Source of the DNA: Actinacidiphila epipremni
GTDB taxonomy: Bacteria; Actinomycetota; Actinomycetes; Streptomycetales; Streptomycetaceae
DNA length: 64,000 nucleotides
Assembly (NCBI RefSeq): GCF_012034175.1
Contig: NZ_JAATEJ010000024.1
Location: 1 to 64,000, forward strand
Direction: 5' to 3'
The translations under genes and the position numbers were made by a program. The notes beneath the pieces are model-generated. The model had not been told where the DNA came from. It did not search any database and saw only the letters and a program-made list of their open reading frames with translations. Positions 50,842-60,389 of this stretch are shown in pieces (position 1 is the first letter of the stretch; the number at the start of each line of letters is the position of its first letter).

Positions 50842-51006
50842 ATGGCACGCACCGACGTACGACCGATCGTCAAGCTCCGCTCCACCGCGGGTACCGGCTA
50901 CACCTACGTGACCCGCAAGAACCGCCGCAACGACCCCGACCGGCTGGTGCTGCGCAAGTACGACCCGGTGGCGCGCCGGCATGTCGACTTCCGCGAAGAG
51001 CGCTGA
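50842..51006 (+). CDS. rpmG: 50S ribosomal protein L33, zinc-independent paralogue
   Basis: 54-aa L33 starting [20 protein letters not shown], with [22 protein letters not shown] and C-terminal FREER. No CxxC pair remains, so this is the zinc-free form. First gene of the plus-strand operon L33-L31-COG0523-S18, immediately after a Zur-like box. Confidence 0.95.
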   Translation: MARTDVRPIVKLRSTAGTGYTYVTRKNRRNDPDRLVLRKYDPVARRHVDFREER

Positions 51007-51063
51007 CCGCAGCCGAGCCGAGCCGAGCCGGACCCAGCCTCAGACGAACACGAGGACGCATCC

Positions 51064-51318
51064 GTGAAACCCGACATCCATCCCCCTTACGGCCCCGTCG
51101 TCTTCCGCGACAAGGCCGCCGGCTTCGCCTTCCTCACCCGCTCCACCGCCACCAGCGACACGACGGTGGAGTGGGAGGACGGCCGGACCTACCCCGTCGT
51201 CGACGTGGAGATCTCCTCGCGGAGCCACCCCTTCTACACCGGCACCGCCCGCGTCGTGGACACCGCAGGACGCATCGAGCGCTTCGAGCGCAGGTACGCG
51301 CGCCGGGGTGCGCGATGA
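51064..51318 (+). CDS. rpmE2: 50S ribosomal protein L31 type B
   Basis: 84-aa type B L31: [28 protein letters not shown] and [28 protein letters not shown], without the CxxC of zinc-binding L31. It stands in for type A L31 during zinc starvation. Stop overlaps the next start (ATGA). Confidence 0.95.
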   Translation: MKPDIHPPYGPVVFRDKAAGFAFLTRSTATSDTTVEWEDGRTYPVVDVEISSRSHPFYTGTARVVDTAGRIERFERRYARRGAR

Positions 51319-52511
51319 GCGGCGCGGGCGCGACCGGGACCGGCGCCGACGGCAGGCTTCCCGTCGTCGTCGTGGCCGGCATGCACCGCGAGGCGCGCCG
51401 GACCGTCGTCGGGCAGCTGCTGGGCATGGTGCCGGGCAGCGTCGCCCTGCACCACGACCTCTCCCGGGCGATGCAGGGGACGGTGCGCCGCGTCGTGAGC
51501 GACGCCGACGGCCCGCTGTCGGCGCAGGACACGCCCCTGGTCAACGACTGCGCCTGCTGCGCGCTGCGCGAGGACCTGGTCCCCGAGCTGGAGCGGCTGG
51601 CGGCCGGCGGCCTGACGCGGCTCGCCGTGGTGGAGCTGTGGGACTCGGTCGAGCCGCAGGGCATGGCCGAGGTCATCGCCACGGCGGGCGCGCAGTTCCT
51701 GGAGCTGACCGGCGTCATGACCGCGCTCGACCCCGTGCTGGTCCTGCCGTGCCTCGCCAACGGCGACGACCTGCACGACGCGGGCCTGGCCGTGACGGCG
51801 CAGGACCGGCGGACCGTCGCCGACACCTGGGCCCGCCAGCTGGAGTACCCGCCGGTCCTGGTCCTCGTCGAGGACGAGCAGGCGCCGGACGCCGAGGCCG
51901 CGGACGACGAGGACCGCGCGCTGCTGCGCCAACTCCACCCCACCGCCCGGCATGTGGCCGCCGGCACCACCGAACTGGCCAGGGCGGCGTTCGCCGGCTT
52001 CGACGTCTCCGCCGCGGCGGCGGCGCAGCACCCGGCCTGCTCCCGCCTGCCGCAGGAGGCGGACGAGGCGGGGATCACCACCGTGGTCTGGCGCCGCCGG
52101 CGCCCCTTCCATCCCGAGCGCCTGTATGCCGCGCTGGAGGACCTGGTGTGCGCGGCGGCCCGCAGCCGCGGGCGGTTCTGGCTCGCCGACCGCCCCGACA
52201 CGCTGCTGTCCTGGGACGCGGCGGGCGGCGCCCTGTGCGTGGAGAGCGTCGGCCCCTGGCTGGCCTCGCTGCCCGACGCCGCCTGGGACCTGGAGCCCCC
52301 GGTACGCACCGCCGCCGCGGCCCTGGACTGGGACGCCGAGCACGGCGACCGCTGCCAGCACCTGGTCTTCACCTCGCCGGCGCTGGACCGCGAAGGACTC
52401 GCAGCGCTCCTGGAGTCGTGCCTGCTCACCGACGCCGAATACGCCGCGGGCCGCACGGCGTGGCGGGCGCTGCCCGCGGCCTTCGACCACCTGCTCGACC
52501 CCGTCCCCTGA
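51315..52511 (+). CDS. COG0523/CobW-like protein with degenerate P-loop
   Basis: 398-aa member of the CobW/COG0523 metallochaperone family, overlapping the L31 stop. The metal-binding CxCC motif is intact (C79-A-C81-C82 in [12 protein letters not shown]), and the C-terminal CobW domain begins near [20 protein letters not shown]. However, the N-terminal nucleotide site reads [17 protein letters not shown], with no Gly-Lys-Thr, so ordinary GTP binding seems lost. Context with zinc-free ribosomal proteins and Zur-like boxes indicates a role in zinc allocation. Whether the degenerate P-loop is a family variant or a loss here cannot be told from one sequence. Confidence 0.85.
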   Translation: MSGAGATGTGADGRLPVVVVAGMHREARRTVVGQLLGMVPGSVALHHDLSRAMQGTVRRVVSDADGPLSAQDTPLVNDCACCALREDLVPELERLAAGGLTRLAVVELWDSVEPQGMAEVIATAGAQFLELTGVMTALDPVLVLPCLANGDDLHDAGLAVTAQDRRTVADTWARQLEYPPVLVLVEDEQAPDAEAADDEDRALLRQLHPTARHVAAGTTELARAAFAGFDVSAAAAAQHPACSRLPQEADEAGITTVVWRRRRPFHPERLYAALEDLVCAAARSRGRFWLADRPDTLLSWDAAGGALCVESVGPWLASLPDAAWDLEPPVRTAAAALDWDAEHGDRCQHLVFTSPALDREGLAALLESCLLTDAEYAAGRTAWRALPAAFDHLLDPVP

Positions 52512-52562
52512 CCCGCCGGCCGGCCCCCGTGGGCCGTGCCGCCCGACAACCGAGGAAGCCTG

Positions 52563-52811
52563 ATGGCCCGCCGAACCGATCCGCGCAAGGCGCCCAAGTC
52601 CCGCCCCAACCCGCTGGACGCGGCGAAGATCACGTACATCGACTACAAGGACACCGACCTGCTGCGCAAATTCATCTCCGACCGCGGCAAGATCCGCAGC
52701 CGGCGCGTCACCCGCGTCACCGCCCAGCAGCAGCGCCGGATCGCCCGGGCGATCAAGAACGCCCGCGAGATGGCCCTGCTCCCGTACGCCCCGACCGCGC
52801 AGAGCCGCTGA
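52563..52811 (+). CDS. rpsR: 30S ribosomal protein S18, paralogue
   Basis: 82-aa S18: [64 protein letters not shown], a full family match without cysteines in the N-terminal region. Last gene of the zinc-starvation operon. Its 3' end overlaps the MFS transporter gene on the opposite strand by 59 bp. Confidence 0.95.
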   Translation: MARRTDPRKAPKSRPNPLDAAKITYIDYKDTDLLRKFISDRGKIRSRRVTRVTAQQQRRIARAIKNAREMALLPYAPTAQSR

Positions 52812-54057
52812 CCGGCTCGGGGACGGCGGCGGCCCGGTCGCGCGCGGCGACGCGGGAGGGCCGGGAGCCGCCGCCGACCGTGAGGCTGACGACAGTCAGG
52901 GCGCAGCCGACGACACCGAGCCCGGCGCCGAGCCAGGCCGGCGCGAGGTAGCCCCGCCCCTGGGCGATGACCACCGCGCCCAGGGCCGCACCGAGGCTGT
53001 TGGCGATGTTCATGGCCGACTGGTTGACGGCCGCGCCCATGAGCTGGGCGCCGTGGGCCACCGAGATGAGCCGCGCCTGGAGGGCCGGGCCGAGGAACAT
53101 GCTGGCCGCGCCGAGGAGGAAGGCGGCGGTGAACAGCCCGCCGGGGGAGTGCGCGAGGAGGGCGAACACCACGAGGGCGGCGACGATGCCGGGGAAGCCC
53201 AGCAGCAGGCTCAGCCGCAGGTCGCGGTCGGCGGACCAGCCGCCGGCCGCGTTGCCCACGGTCATACCGAGGCCCACGGCGACCAGCGCCCAGGGCACGG
53301 CCGCCGAGGGCAGCCCCGCCACATGCGTCGTGATCGGCGCCAGGTAGCTGTCGACCGCGAAGAAACCCGCGAAGCCGATCGCGGCGATGGCGGCGGCCAT
53401 CCACACCTGCGGGGCGCGCAGCGCGCCGAGTTCCGCCCGCGCGGACCCTCCCGCGTACGCGGTGTCCTCGGGGACGACCAGCCACACCGCCACCAGCGTC
53501 AGGAAGAAGACCGCGGCGATCGCCAGGTACGCGATCCGCCAGCCCGCGGCCTGGCCGAGGCCGGTGATCAGCGGCACGCCGATCACGTTCGACGTCGTCA
53601 GGCCCGCCAGGACGACGGCGAATCCCTTGCCCTGGTTGCCGGGGCCCATCAGGCGCGCCGCGAGCATGCCGGCCGCGCCGAAGTACGCGCCGTGCGGCAG
53701 CCCGGCGACGAAGCGCGCCGCCAGCAGCGTCCAGAACGTCGGGGCGAGGGCCGACGCCACGGTGCCGGCGACGAACAGCACGAGCAGGCCCAGCACCAGC
53801 CGCCGGCGCGGCGCCCGGGCGGCCAGCACCGCGATCGTGGGCGCGCCGGTGACGACACCGAGGGCGTACGCGCTGACCGACCACCCCGCGCGGCTGATGG
53901 CCTGCGCCGAGGAGTGCGCGTACGGGCCCGGCAGCAGGCCGCGGGCGATCTCCGGGAGCAGGCCCATCGCGACGAACTCGGTGAGCCCCACGGCGAAGCC
54001 GCCCAGGGCCAGGGCCAGCAGCGCGGCCCGGCGGCGCGACTTCGTGAGGTCGTTCAT
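52753..54057 (-). CDS. MFS transporter, AraJ-like
   Basis: 434-aa transporter with twelve hydrophobic segments. Family blocks: [44 protein letters not shown] (motif A region), [22 protein letters not shown] and [15 protein letters not shown]. This is the AraJ/drug-proton antiporter type that exports sugars or drugs. The last 35 residues are polar and overlap the S18 gene antisense. Divergent from the ROK regulator across a 43-bp gap with a dyad, so likely repressed by it. Confidence 0.9.
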   Translation of the reverse strand: MNDLTKSRRRAALLALALGGFAVGLTEFVAMGLLPEIARGLLPGPYAHSSAQAISRAGWSVSAYALGVVTGAPTIAVLAARAPRRRLVLGLLVLFVAGTVASALAPTFWTLLAARFVAGLPHGAYFGAAGMLAARLMGPGNQGKGFAVVLAGLTTSNVIGVPLITGLGQAAGWRIAYLAIAAVFFLTLVAVWLVVPEDTAYAGGSARAELGALRAPQVWMAAAIAAIGFAGFFAVDSYLAPITTHVAGLPSAAVPWALVAVGLGMTVGNAAGGWSADRDLRLSLLLGFPGIVAALVVFALLAHSPGGLFTAAFLLGAASMFLGPALQARLISVAHGAQLMGAAVNQSAMNIANSLGAALGAVVIAQGRGYLAPAWLGAGLGVVGCALTVVSLTVGGGSRPSRVAARDRAAAVPEPVSGSARSGRTGAGPSRGRS

Positions 54058-54071
54058 GGACCAGGAGTATA

Positions 54072-54084
54072 GCAACGCTGTTGC
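54072..54084. promoter_or_regulatory. Inverted repeat between MFS and ROK genes
   Basis: GCAAC-GCT-GTTGC dyad in the 43-bp divergent gap, flanked by TATA and GTAATA. The likely ROK operator covering both promoters. Confidence 0.6.
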
Positions 54085-54100
54085 GTAATAGAGTGGGCGG

Positions 54101-55231
54101 ATGCGCAACCCCGCTGCCGGCCTCGGCTTCCTCCGCGACTACAACGAGGGCCTCGTCCTCGCGATCGCCCGCGGCGCCGCGCCCTTCGACCGCGCGTCGG
54201 TGGCCGCCGCGACCGGGCTGACCCCGCAGGCCGTCTCCAAGGTGCTGGCCCGGCTGATCAAGCAGGGCCTGATCGCGCCGTGCGGCCTCAAGCGCCAGGG
54301 CGCCGGGAAGCCGGCCACCTTGTACGAGCTCCTCCCCACCAGCCGGTTCGCCGTCGGCATGCATGTCGCCCGGCGGACGCTGCGGACCGTGCTGACCGAC
54401 CTGCGCGGCGACATCGCGACCTCGCACGTCACCCCGCTGCCGCCCGACTTCACCCCGCGGGACCTGCTCGACGCGATGACCGGCGCCGTCGCGCGGCTCA
54501 CCCGGGACCGGCCGCAGACCGCCGGCCGGATCGCCGGGGTCGGCATCGGCATGGTCGGGCCCCTGGACCACGCGCTCGGCATCGTGCGCGACGCGCACCG
54601 GCTGCGGCACTGGCACGACGTCCCCTTGCGCGAGCGCGCGCAGGACGCCCTCGGCCTGCCCGTCCATCTCGACAAGGACGTGACCGCGGGCGTCACGGCG
54701 GAAGCCTGGCGCCGGGGCCCGGCCTTCGACGACGCGGCCCTGATCATGGTGGAGTCGGGCGTCGGCGCCGGGCTCTGGCTGGACGGCCGGGCGCACCGCG
54801 GCGCCCACACGAACGCCGGCGAGTTCGGCCACACCGTGCTGCAACTCGACGGGCCGCGCTGCGCGTGCGGGCGCCATGGCTGCCTGGAGGTCCTGCACGA
54901 CCTCGCCGTCGCCGACGGCGACATCCCGCGCGCCGCGCGCATCCTCGCCGCGGGCGTCGTCAACCTCGTCCAGGCCGTCGACATCGGCCATGTCGTGCTC
55001 GCCGGCGCCGACCTCCTCCAGCACCACCGGACCTACCGCGCCGCCGTCACCGCAGGGATCGAGACCGAAGTGCCCCGGGCCGACTGGCTCACCGTCGAGG
55101 TGACCCTGTCCAGCCTCGGCGCCGACATCATCGCCGCCGGCGCGGCCATGCAGATCCTCGACGCCTCCTACGGGGTCCCGAGCCCGGCGTCGGCCGCGCA
55201 CGCGGCGCCGGTCGCCCAGCCGGCGCCCTGA
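54101..55231 (+). CDS. ROK-family transcriptional regulator
   Basis: 376-aa regulator. A winged-helix start (VAAATGLTPQAVSKVLARLIKQGLIAPCG) is followed by the ROK fold with VGIGMVGPLDHALGIV, ALIMVESGVGAGLWLDGRAHRGAHTNAGEFGHT and the zinc motif CACGRHGCLE (about 255-264). No DxGxT phosphate-binding motif is apparent, so it is a regulator rather than a sugar kinase. Probably controls the divergent MFS gene. The stop codon lies inside a 13-bp tandem repeat. Confidence 0.92.
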   Translation: MRNPAAGLGFLRDYNEGLVLAIARGAAPFDRASVAAATGLTPQAVSKVLARLIKQGLIAPCGLKRQGAGKPATLYELLPTSRFAVGMHVARRTLRTVLTDLRGDIATSHVTPLPPDFTPRDLLDAMTGAVARLTRDRPQTAGRIAGVGIGMVGPLDHALGIVRDAHRLRHWHDVPLRERAQDALGLPVHLDKDVTAGVTAEAWRRGPAFDDAALIMVESGVGAGLWLDGRAHRGAHTNAGEFGHTVLQLDGPRCACGRHGCLEVLHDLAVADGDIPRAARILAAGVVNLVQAVDIGHVVLAGADLLQHHRTYRAAVTAGIETEVPRADWLTVEVTLSSLGADIIAAGAAMQILDASYGVPSPASAAHAAPVAQPAP

Positions 55232-55282
55232 GCCGGCGCCCTGAGCCGGCGCCCTGAGCCGGCGCCCTGAGCTGGCGCCCTG
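55218..55282 (+). repeat. 13-bp tandem repeat across the ROK stop codon
   Basis: Five copies of AGCCGGCGCCCTG (the fifth with one change), the first ending at the stop codon of the ROK gene. Each unit contains the GGCGCC palindrome. The other copies lie in the intergenic region before the glycosyltransferase stop. Confidence 0.9.
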
Positions 55283-55323
55283 AGCCGCCGCCCGGCGGCG
55301 GGACGGCCCTCCCGCGCGGCCCG

Positions 55324-56601
55324 TCACAGGCTGCGCAGGAGACCGGCCGCCGCGGCCGGCCAGGTGTGGTGGGCGGCCAGGCGTGCCCGCAGCGCGGTCG
55401 CGCGGGCGAAGGCCGCGTCCCGGTCGAGCAGGGCGAACTCGATCGCCCGGGCCCAGTCCTCGGCGGTCCGGCCGGCATCGGATCCGACGGGCAGCACGAC
55501 ATCGGCCGCCTCGTCGGCCGGCAGGCTCTCCGCCAGCAGCCGGCCGAGCCCGCTCGGCGCGCTCACCAGCGTCGGCACCCCCGCGAGCAGGCCCTCAAGA
55601 CCGGCCAGCCCGAAGCCCTCGGAGCGCGACGGCATGAGGACCACGCTCGCCCGGTGCAGATCGGCGGCCAGCTCGGCCGGATCGGTGGTGAACTCCCGCA
55701 CCACGACGGGGAGGTCGCGGTCGCCCGACCAGTCGCGCAGCTTCGCCGCCAGCTCGTCGCCGGTCCCGGGCGGCGCGCCCCGCACCCAGAACTCGACCCG
55801 CGCGCGCCGCCCGCTCCGCCGCCGGGCGGCCAGGGCCGTCGCCCGGGCGGCGATGTCGAGGCCCTTGAGGCGCGACTCCTCCGCCCGGCCGAAGAGCAGC
55901 ACCCGCCAGGACGTGCCCGGCGGCGGGGTGCGGGCCTGCGCGTCGTCGCCGAACCCGGGGTCGAGCCGGAGCACCGGGGCCGCCTGGAGCGGGGCGAACT
56001 CGGTCGCGTACCTGCCGTGCAGGACCGGACCGACGGCCACGACACGGTACGCGGTACGCCCCAGGGCCACCTCGCGTGCCGTGCGCTGCGCCGAGTAGCC
56101 GGCCCGGTCGGCGCCCCCCACGTCCTTGAACGGGTCGATCTCGTCGGGCGCCACATGGACGAGGTGCAGCCGCCGCGACCGCGGGAACGCCGCCGCGGCG
56201 GCCTCGGCGAGGTGGCCGGTCACCCGCCCGTGCCCGATGACGATCTCGGGCACGAACCCGCGCGGCAGGTCGGCCCGCGCCACGGTGCCGGCCGGCGACA
56301 CCAGCAGCCGTACGCCGTACGAGGCGGCGTCCGCGGTCTCGGGCTCACTGGCGTGGTCGACGACGCACACCACCCGGCAGCCGGCCGCGGCGAGGGCCTG
56401 GCACAGCTCGCGGTTGAGCGTGTTGAGGCCGCCGAACTCCGAGCGCCAGGCGGTGCCCATGGCCAGGACGTGGAAGCGGGGGGCTGAGGGTGGCGGCGGC
56501 TCCTGCCGTGGCCGCCCGGCGGGCTCGGCCGCGGGCCGGCGGAACCGCTGGCGCCGGAGCAGCCCGGCGCGCTCCGGGGGGAGCCCCTCGGGGTCGGACA
56601 T
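55324..56601 (-). CDS. Glycosyltransferase, GT4-like (GT-B fold)
   Basis: 425-aa protein with a Pro/Arg-rich 40-residue start and a GT-B fold: FGGLNTLNRELCQALAAAGCRVVCVV in the acceptor domain, RVLLFGRAEESRLKGLDIAARA at the start of the donor domain, and SRSEGFGLAGLEGLLAGVPTLVS, the E-x7-E nucleotide-sugar motif. Transfers a sugar from an activated donor; acceptor unknown. Encoded 75 bp after the STAND ATPase gene on the same strand, and this linkage suggests that the two act together. Confidence 0.85.
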   Translation of the reverse strand: MSDPEGLPPERAGLLRRQRFRRPAAEPAGRPRQEPPPPSAPRFHVLAMGTAWRSEFGGLNTLNRELCQALAAAGCRVVCVVDHASEPETADAASYGVRLLVSPAGTVARADLPRGFVPEIVIGHGRVTGHLAEAAAAAFPRSRRLHLVHVAPDEIDPFKDVGGADRAGYSAQRTAREVALGRTAYRVVAVGPVLHGRYATEFAPLQAAPVLRLDPGFGDDAQARTPPPGTSWRVLLFGRAEESRLKGLDIAARATALAARRRSGRRARVEFWVRGAPPGTGDELAAKLRDWSGDRDLPVVVREFTTDPAELAADLHRASVVLMPSRSEGFGLAGLEGLLAGVPTLVSAPSGLGRLLAESLPADEAADVVLPVGSDAGRTAEDWARAIEFALLDRDAAFARATALRARLAAHHTWPAAAAGLLRSL

Positions 56602-56676
56602 CTGTCGCCTTCCTCCTCACTGCCCTGCCCTGCCCTGACGTGACGTCACCGGCGCCCGGCCGCGCCCGGCGGCGGT

Positions 56677-59600
56677 TCACGGCCAGTACGGAGCGCTGAG
56701 GACGAGACGCAGCTCGTCCCGGTCGTCGTCCGCGACCGCGTCGGCGGCCCGCCGCAGCAGCGTCCACGGGTGGAAGCAGCCGTAGAGCAGGTCGCTGCCC
56801 TCGGCCGCCGCCCGCAGCATGCCGGTGCGGTCCCGCCCGGTGCCGCCCCGCCCGGCGACGGCCGCCAGCCGTCCGGCGTTCGCCGCCCACACCAGCCGCT
56901 CGCCCGCGTCGAGGTCGACGAGCCCGTCGTCGAGCAGGTGCACCAGGCGGTCGGCCTCCCAGCCGGGCCGGCCGGGGTCCAGCGGGGCCTGCCCGTGCCG
57001 GGCCAGGTCGGCGTCGAAGCCCTCGGGCCCGGGCCCGGTGGTGGAGTCCGGCGCGGTCAGCAGCCGCCGGGCGCCGGTCGAGGCCAGGGGCCGGGGGCGG
57101 GCGGCCCGGTCCTGCCCCAGCAGCGCCAGGCGTGCCTCGGCCAGCAGGGTCGCCGGATGGTCGCCGCCCAGGCAACCGCGGTGCAGGGCGACCGCCTTGC
57201 GCGCCGCCGCCTCGCCGGCACGGTCGCCCGCGCCGCCGGCCAGCGCGTGCGCCGCCCGGGCGTCCCAGGCCGCCGCGGCATGCACGCCCACCCCGCCGAA
57301 GGCGCGGACCACGTCCTCGGTGAGGGCGTCGAGGGAGGCCGGTGTCAGCGCGGCCAGGCCGCTGAGCCGGGCCGCGGCCAGCCGCCGGACCGCCAGGAAC
57401 GGCGAGTGCGGGCCGAGTTCGCCGAGGGCCGCGGCGATCTCCCGGTTCGTGGCGGCCAGCGCCGCCGCGAGGTCGCCGCGGAACTGCCGCAGCCGGGTGA
57501 GCGAGGACAGCCGGATACGGGTCTCCCGGTCGTCCTCGCCGAGCCGCTCGGCCAGGGTCCGCCAGGCGCCCTCCACCAGCTGGAGCCCCCGGGTGGTCTC
57601 CCCGAGGTCGTAGGCGACCTCGCCGGTGTTGCACTGCTGGATGACCACGTCGGTGTCCTGGTGGTCCAGCCGGTCCCACAGCCTGTCGAGGCAGGCCCGC
57701 AACCGCTCGCCCGCCGGGCGCAGCCGCCAGAGCCGGTGGTCGCAGCGGGCGAGGTTGTTCTCGATGTTGTCCAGCATCGCGGCGTCGTCGGAGAGCGTGG
57801 AGCGGATGACGCCGGCGGCCCGCGCGAAGTCCGCGCGGCACTGGAGGTACAGGCCGCGCTCCAGCAGGATCAGGGCCCGGTCGTTGAGGAGCTCGCCGTA
57901 CTTGTGGTCGCCCTCCGCGCCCGGACGCGCCCTGCGCAGCCGCAGGGCGGTGGCGAGCGACCGGTCCGCCCGCGCGAACTCCTCCTGGAGCAGCTGGAGG
58001 TAGCCGAGGTTGTCCAGCACCTCCACCCGGACCTCGGTGGTCCACGGCACCTCGCCCAGGCCGCCCACGGTGCCGGCCGACGGGAGGCTGCGGGGGACCA
58101 GCTCCAGGGCGCGCTCGGCGTACGCGACGGCCGCGGTGAGGCTGCAGTCGGCGAGCACCGGGGCGTTCTCGTTGATCCACCGCGCCGCGAGCAGCCGCGC
58201 CTCGGGGCTCGCGACCCGGCCGAGGTCGGCCGCCGGGACCACTTCGTCCAGGTCCAGGTCGTCGAAGAGCCCGGAGACGACACCCGACCAGCCGCGCACC
58301 GCCTTCGCCGCGGCCCGGTCGCCGTACAGCGCCAGGCCCAGCAGCCGGGTGCGGTAGGCGGCGCGCCGCGCCCCCATGTCGGCCAGGTGGCCGGCGGCCG
58401 GCCACAGGGCGCGGTCGGCGAGCGCCTGCGGTGCCCGCTCGGGCAGCCCGTCGTAGCCGTCCTCCAGCGCGTGGAAGACCAGGACGCAGGCCATGACCGC
58501 GGCGCTGACCAGGGAGGCGACGATCGGCCAGGTCGAGACGTCCTCGGGGTCGTAGTCCTCCATCAGCCAGGATGCCGCGCCGCCGACCCGCATGGCGGTG
58601 TCCGCGACGTCCATGCCGGGCTGGTCGCGGACGATCCGCGCCATGAGCGGATGGACCTGGAAGGTCTCGGTGTCCACCCCGGTCCTGATCAGCCCCTGGC
58701 GGCGCAGGGTGGCCACGGCGGCGTCCCGGCGGGTGAGGTCGGCGGCGAAGGGCAGCGTGGGCCGCTCGGGGAAGTCGTCGCCGAGCACGGCCAGCAGCCG
58801 CGCGGGCAGCGGCGCGGAGCCCGCGCAGGCCAGGACCCGCAGCAGGGCGGCGGCGTCCGGGTCCGCGTCGGCCAGCTGCGCCAGCCGCAGCCGCCATACG
58901 CCGGCCAGCCCGGCGGCGCTGTACGACGGGTCCGCCCGGTGCCGCTCCAGCCAGCCCGACATCGACACGCCCTCGGTGATCGCGACCGCGGCCTGTTCGA
59001 GGGCGAGCGGGAAACCGTCGAACAGCTCGGCGACGGCGGCGACCAGTTCCTCGGCCCGCGCGCCGGTGCGGGCCAGCAGGTACTCGGTCGCCTCGGACAG
59101 CGGCAGCGGGCCGAGCTCGACGACATCGGCGGCGGCCCGCCAGCGCAGCGACTGGGAGGTGACGATCCAGTGCAGGCCGGGCAGTTCCGGGAGCGCGGTG
59201 AACTGCTCGGGCCCGGGGGCGTCGTCCACGACGACCAGCGCCGGGGCGCGCTCGGCCAGTTCGGCCCACAGCCGGTCGGGCGCGGCGTCGTCGAGGCCCA
59301 ACTGGGCCGCGAGCGAGGCGCGCGAGGACTCCCAGGTCGCCGCGTCGGTCGCGGTGAGCCAGCCGACCACCTGGTACTGGGGCGCCAGTTCGCGGCAGAT
59401 CCGGGCAGCGAAGGAGGACTTGCCCATGCCCGACTCGGCGACCAGCGCCACCCGGGCCGCCCCCGCGGTGTCCGCGAACTGCCCGGCGGCCTGCGCCAGT
59501 TCCCGGCGCCGGGTGCCGCGCTCCGCGGGGCCGCCCAGGCCCGGGATGGCGAAGACCCGCCGGGCGGCGCGGCCCGGCGCCGGCTCCAGGGTGAGGTGGG

Positions 59601-60255
59601 TGAAGGGGTCCGGCCAGCCGGACAGCGCCCGCTCGTACAGGCGCGCGACCTCCTCCTGGTTCTCCACGCCCGGCGCCGGCCGCTCCAGGGCCCGGGCGAT
59701 CTCCGCCGGCCTGGGTACGTAGATGCGGCGCAGCATGGCGTGCAGGCGTAACCGCCGGGAGGCCGTCGGGTCGCCCTCGTCCAGGTCGGCCAGCAGCTGG
59801 CGCGCGACCGCGTGCGTACCGCCCTGCGCGGAGCGCCGGAAGCCGGCGTTCGACGCCCTCAGCACGGCGGCGAGCGCGTCGGGGGTGTCGGCGAGCCGTG
59901 CGGCGTCGGTGAGGTCCCGCAGCCCCGGGGCGGTGTCCGGCACGGGCGCCGACAGCGGGGTGACCAGCAGCGCGGCGCCCCCGGGGTCGTCCTGCGGCCC
60001 CGCGACGAGCTCCACCGCGGGCCGGTCCAGCGGCGCGGGCAGCAGCCGTACGACCAGCCGCCGCAGGCCGATCGTGCTCAGCGCCGTCTCGACGGCCAGC
60101 TCCGGGCCGAGCCCGCCCGGCGCGAGCCCGACCTTGGTGACCGGGCCGCTCAACCCCAGCACCGGCCGGTGCGTGACGGCGCCGGCCAGGGCGACCCGCA
60201 GCAGGCCGCAGACCACCTCGTCCGGTCGCGCCCGGTCCTGCCCGCTCCGCGTCAC
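56677..60255 (-). CDS. STAND-type NTPase with TPR-like C-terminal half
   Basis: 1192-aa protein from a GTG with GGGAGGGG upstream. Residues 1-250 form an unrecognised domain (possible effector). The NTPase core has Walker A ESGMGKSS (274-281), Walker B LVVVDDAP (about 340-347), a sensor-like LHWIVTSQSLRW and a winged-helix-like segment ending QVHPLMARIVRD. The second half is helical with TPR-like units (TEVRVEVLDNLGYLQLLQEEFARADRSLATALRLRR). STAND proteins are signal-triggered switches in regulation or immunity; the trigger and output here are unknown. One hydrophobic segment lies near 565-585 (WPIVASLVSAAVMACVLVF). Confidence 0.85.
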   Translation of the reverse strand: MTRSGQDRARPDEVVCGLLRVALAGAVTHRPVLGLSGPVTKVGLAPGGLGPELAVETALSTIGLRRLVVRLLPAPLDRPAVELVAGPQDDPGGAALLVTPLSAPVPDTAPGLRDLTDAARLADTPDALAAVLRASNAGFRRSAQGGTHAVARQLLADLDEGDPTASRRLRLHAMLRRIYVPRPAEIARALERPAPGVENQEEVARLYERALSGWPDPFTHLTLEPAPGRAARRVFAIPGLGGPAERGTRRRELAQAAGQFADTAGAARVALVAESGMGKSSFAARICRELAPQYQVVGWLTATDAATWESSRASLAAQLGLDDAAPDRLWAELAERAPALVVVDDAPGPEQFTALPELPGLHWIVTSQSLRWRAAADVVELGPLPLSEATEYLLARTGARAEELVAAVAELFDGFPLALEQAAVAITEGVSMSGWLERHRADPSYSAAGLAGVWRLRLAQLADADPDAAALLRVLACAGSAPLPARLLAVLGDDFPERPTLPFAADLTRRDAAVATLRRQGLIRTGVDTETFQVHPLMARIVRDQPGMDVADTAMRVGGAASWLMEDYDPEDVSTWPIVASLVSAAVMACVLVFHALEDGYDGLPERAPQALADRALWPAAGHLADMGARRAAYRTRLLGLALYGDRAAAKAVRGWSGVVSGLFDDLDLDEVVPAADLGRVASPEARLLAARWINENAPVLADCSLTAAVAYAERALELVPRSLPSAGTVGGLGEVPWTTEVRVEVLDNLGYLQLLQEEFARADRSLATALRLRRARPGAEGDHKYGELLNDRALILLERGLYLQCRADFARAAGVIRSTLSDDAAMLDNIENNLARCDHRLWRLRPAGERLRACLDRLWDRLDHQDTDVVIQQCNTGEVAYDLGETTRGLQLVEGAWRTLAERLGEDDRETRIRLSSLTRLRQFRGDLAAALAATNREIAAALGELGPHSPFLAVRRLAAARLSGLAALTPASLDALTEDVVRAFGGVGVHAAAAWDARAAHALAGGAGDRAGEAAARKAVALHRGCLGGDHPATLLAEARLALLGQDRAARPRPLASTGARRLLTAPDSTTGPGPEGFDADLARHGQAPLDPGRPGWEADRLVHLLDDGLVDLDAGERLVWAANAGRLAAVAGRGGTGRDRTGMLRAAAEGSDLLYGCFHPWTLLRRAADAVADDDRDELRLVLSAPYWP

Positions 60256-60389
60256 CGCATCCCCTCCCCGCCCCCCAGCCCGCCCCCCGGGGGGCCGGCG
60301 TGAGCACACTCTAGAGCCGGCCCGGATTGCGTACTCGGCATTTCGTGTCGGGAGGCGAGCGGATACGGGCGAGGAGATAGGAAGAGGGG

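Noticed and set aside
54072-54090. GTTGCGTAATA near the ROK gene as another site of the LacI regulon
   Set aside because: Only one half-site matches; the stronger symmetry here is the GCAAC-GCT-GTTGC dyad suited to the ROK protein.
56345-60307. 1320-aa minus-strand frame across the STAND gene
   Set aside because: Arg/Gly/Ala-rich composition without domains; the overlapping frame 56677-60255 has Walker motifs and family features.
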